From Tritrichomonas musculus (lineage: Eukaryota; Parabasalia; Tritrichomonadida; Tritrichomonadidae): DNA of 64,000 nucleotides. Position numbers and translations under genes: made by a program. The stretch covers positions 2,480,001 through 2,544,000 of the forward strand of contig JAPFFF010000016.1 of the NCBI GenBank assembly GCA_039105265.1. The letters run 5' to 3'. Positions 62,718-64,000 of this stretch are shown here, piece after piece; position 1 is the stretch's first letter, and each line of letters opens with the position of its first letter. The notes below the pieces were generated by a model, which saw nothing but the letters and a program-made list of their open reading frames with translations, ran no database searches and was not told the origin of the DNA.

Positions 62718-62805
62718 TTAATTATAAAATATTCATGAAGTCCAAATCTAGCATTTACATAAAATTTAAATATTAAATTATTCATGGAATTTTATTTGAA
62801 TATTT
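62718..62805 (+). repeat. Ankyrin intervening block A (88 bp)
   Basis: After GAC-ATT, before AAT-GAT-ACA-GCA. Begins TTAATTATAAAATATTCAT and has TTCATGGAATTTTATTTG near the end. About 85% identical to block B. Confidence 0.75.
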
Positions 62806-62904
62806 AATGATACAGCATTGATTTTGGCAGCAAACAATGACCATTTAGAAATAGTTCGAGAATTAATATCACAAGAAAATATTGATATCAACATCAGAAA
62901 CATT

Positions 62905-62992
62905 TTAATTATAAAATATTCATAATGTTCAAATCTAACATTTTCATAATATTTAAATATTCAATCATTTATGGAATTTTAATTGAACATTT
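62905..62992 (+). repeat. Ankyrin intervening block B (88 bp)
   Basis: After AAC-ATT, before AAT-TTT-ACA-GCA. Same start as block A; has TCATTTATGGAATTTTAATT near its end. Length leaves remainder 1 on division by 3. Confidence 0.75.
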
Positions 62993-63016
62993 AATTTTAC
63001 AGCATTGATTTTGGCA

Positions 63017-64000
63017 AAAAGTCATTACCCTCCTCCACAACAACCATATTATCCACCTCCTCCACAGCAACCATATGCTCCACAAGATCCATATTACTCA
63101 CAGCCTCAACAACCATATTATCCACAGCCACAAGCTCCCACTCCAATATATAATCAACCTCAACCAACAAGTTATCAGTCTCCATATTCGTATTATGTTT
63201 TTAATCCCAATTCATTTACAGATACAAACAACCCTTGGACGGCCAACGTATGGCTCCAAAGCAGCTATTTCCCACAACAACCGATAACCGGTCAAACGCC
63301 GACAGAATTTTCCAAATTTCAATCCATCGAACAATTTCAAGAACTTAGGCACCATGCAACCGTTGAATCATCTCTCAAACAATTAAATGAACTAGCAACA
63401 GACCTTTCTACAATCGATCCTTCGATGTTCTCTCCAGAACCAGCATGCTGTTTCATTTGCTGCAACTCTTACACCAAGCCATCGTACCAGCTCTGAGTAG
63501 GTCCCATTAACGACGCTATAACAGTTGCTGCCAACCACAAATTTATGAATTACAAAGTATATTTCCTTCATAATCCACGATCTTCTCAATTCTTAAGTTT
63601 TTTGAAAGTTTTCCTTCAAAAAGTAACCCAATATCTAACCATTTATTACACTGGTCACGGTGCTCAGGTTAAGGACACTTCGGGAGACGAAGCCGACGGT
63701 TATGCTCACACAATACTACTAAACGACTGCTGCCACAGTGGAACAATTTGGGATATCCCTGAAAATCTTCAAGAGGAACAGTACTTCCCACCAAATATCC
63801 TCTCAATCTCTGCATCAACAGATAACCAAACAGCTAAGCAGTCAAGGATCCAGCAGAACAGCCAGGGAATCTTCACCTTCAACTTCTTCACTGTGATTAG
63901 TAACAACCCAGGAATTCTGATACAGGATGTGCAGAGGCTCTTGGACCCAGAATTAAGGAAGTTCAGCCAGCAGGTAGATATGTTTCCCACAAGGGCTGGC
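63017..64000 (+). pseudogene. Metacaspase (C14B) with Pro/Gln/Tyr-rich head, broken, cut by window edge
   Basis: One frame runs from the ankyrin junction to the window end with a single TGA at 63494-63496. The head is Pro/Gln/Tyr-rich (YPPPPQQPYYPPPPQQPYA), then a linker, then the caspase-like p20 domain. The first strand ACCFICCNSYT precedes the stop; GPINDA follows it. The catalytic His is in YYTGHGAQVKD, the Cys in NDCCHSGT. Between these, DGYAHTI joins LLND directly, so about 30 residues normally present are missing. After the Cys, ILSISASTDNQTA is normal. The start is lost in the fusion with ankyrin sequence. Metacaspases are Arg/Lys-specific cysteine peptidases linked to stress and death. 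Its G+C is higher than the flanks. Confidence 0.8.

Larger units (their letters stand above)
62619..63016 (+). pseudogene. Ankyrin remnant with intervening blocks
   Basis: Units 62619-62717 and 62806-62904 are each exactly 33 codons (ISQENYDINIRDI, ALILAANNDHLEIVRELISQ). A third starts at 62993 (TALILA) and breaks off at about 63016, where metacaspase sequence begins. Blocks of 88 bp separate the units. No start codon, so probably a relic of the DUF3447/ankyrin gene just upstream. Confidence 0.7.

Overview
The window looks like nuclear DNA of a trichomonad (parabasalid) protist, most like Tritrichomonas. The reasons are very AT-rich spacers, short 5' leaders with the trichomonad initiator TCATTW just before many start codons, and typical gene families: DUF3447/ankyrin proteins, BspA-type LRR_5 proteins, TKL-like kinases with tandem or degenerate domains, Cys-rich surface proteins and a Tvmar-like mariner. 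No canonical trichomonad intron signals (GTAYGT ... ACTAACACACAG) were seen. Genus and species are inference; no database could be consulted.

Layout. 0-2.3 kb: LRR-PP2C phosphatase, cut by the window edge. 2.3-11 kb: gene-poor, with LRR_5, FMN-reductase and DUF3447 remnants, two small foldback elements and a nearly whole mariner. 11-19.5 kb: triple AN1-like zinc finger, a small unknown, an ankyrin-kinase gene whose ankyrin repeats are split by 87-94 bp blocks, a C2/Gly-Tyr-Pro-Gln protein, a kinase remnant and a 218-aa unknown. 19.8-25.2 kb: hAT-like element, two tRNA genes and a 984-aa protein with three kinase domains. 25.4-36.9 kb: a 1570-aa orphan, a pseudokinase-Sel1-GTPase fusion, a frame-disrupted clan-CD peptidase-like gene and a kinase remnant. 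37.4-42 kb: two TIR elements, GC-rich hairpins and a sialidase fossil. 42-46.4 kb: DUF3447/ankyrin gene, then broken GNAT and Sel1-vWA genes meeting tail to tail. 46.4-50 kb: gene-free except a TIR element with a 9-bp target duplication. 50-64 kb: a 1728-aa Cys-rich surface protein, a DUF3447-ankyrin-LRR_5 gene, LRR_5 remnants, an LTA-synthase-like membrane protein, an ankyrin remnant and a broken metacaspase.

The most unusual signal is a family of non-coding blocks (69-94 bp) lying at the same codon position of successive ankyrin repeats at three loci. Cutting them out leaves exact 33-residue repeats and one reading frame, even where block length is not a multiple of three. They behave like introns but lack the known trichomonad splice signals. 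Also notable are the pseudokinase-kinase-pseudokinase protein, the pseudokinase-Sel1-Rab-like fusion, and several otherwise open genes each lacking one base in an A/T run, which could be assembly error or real decay.

Most genes appear single and independently promoted; there are no operons. The intact genes point to signalling (kinases, phosphatase, GTPase), surface biology and protein-protein scaffolds.
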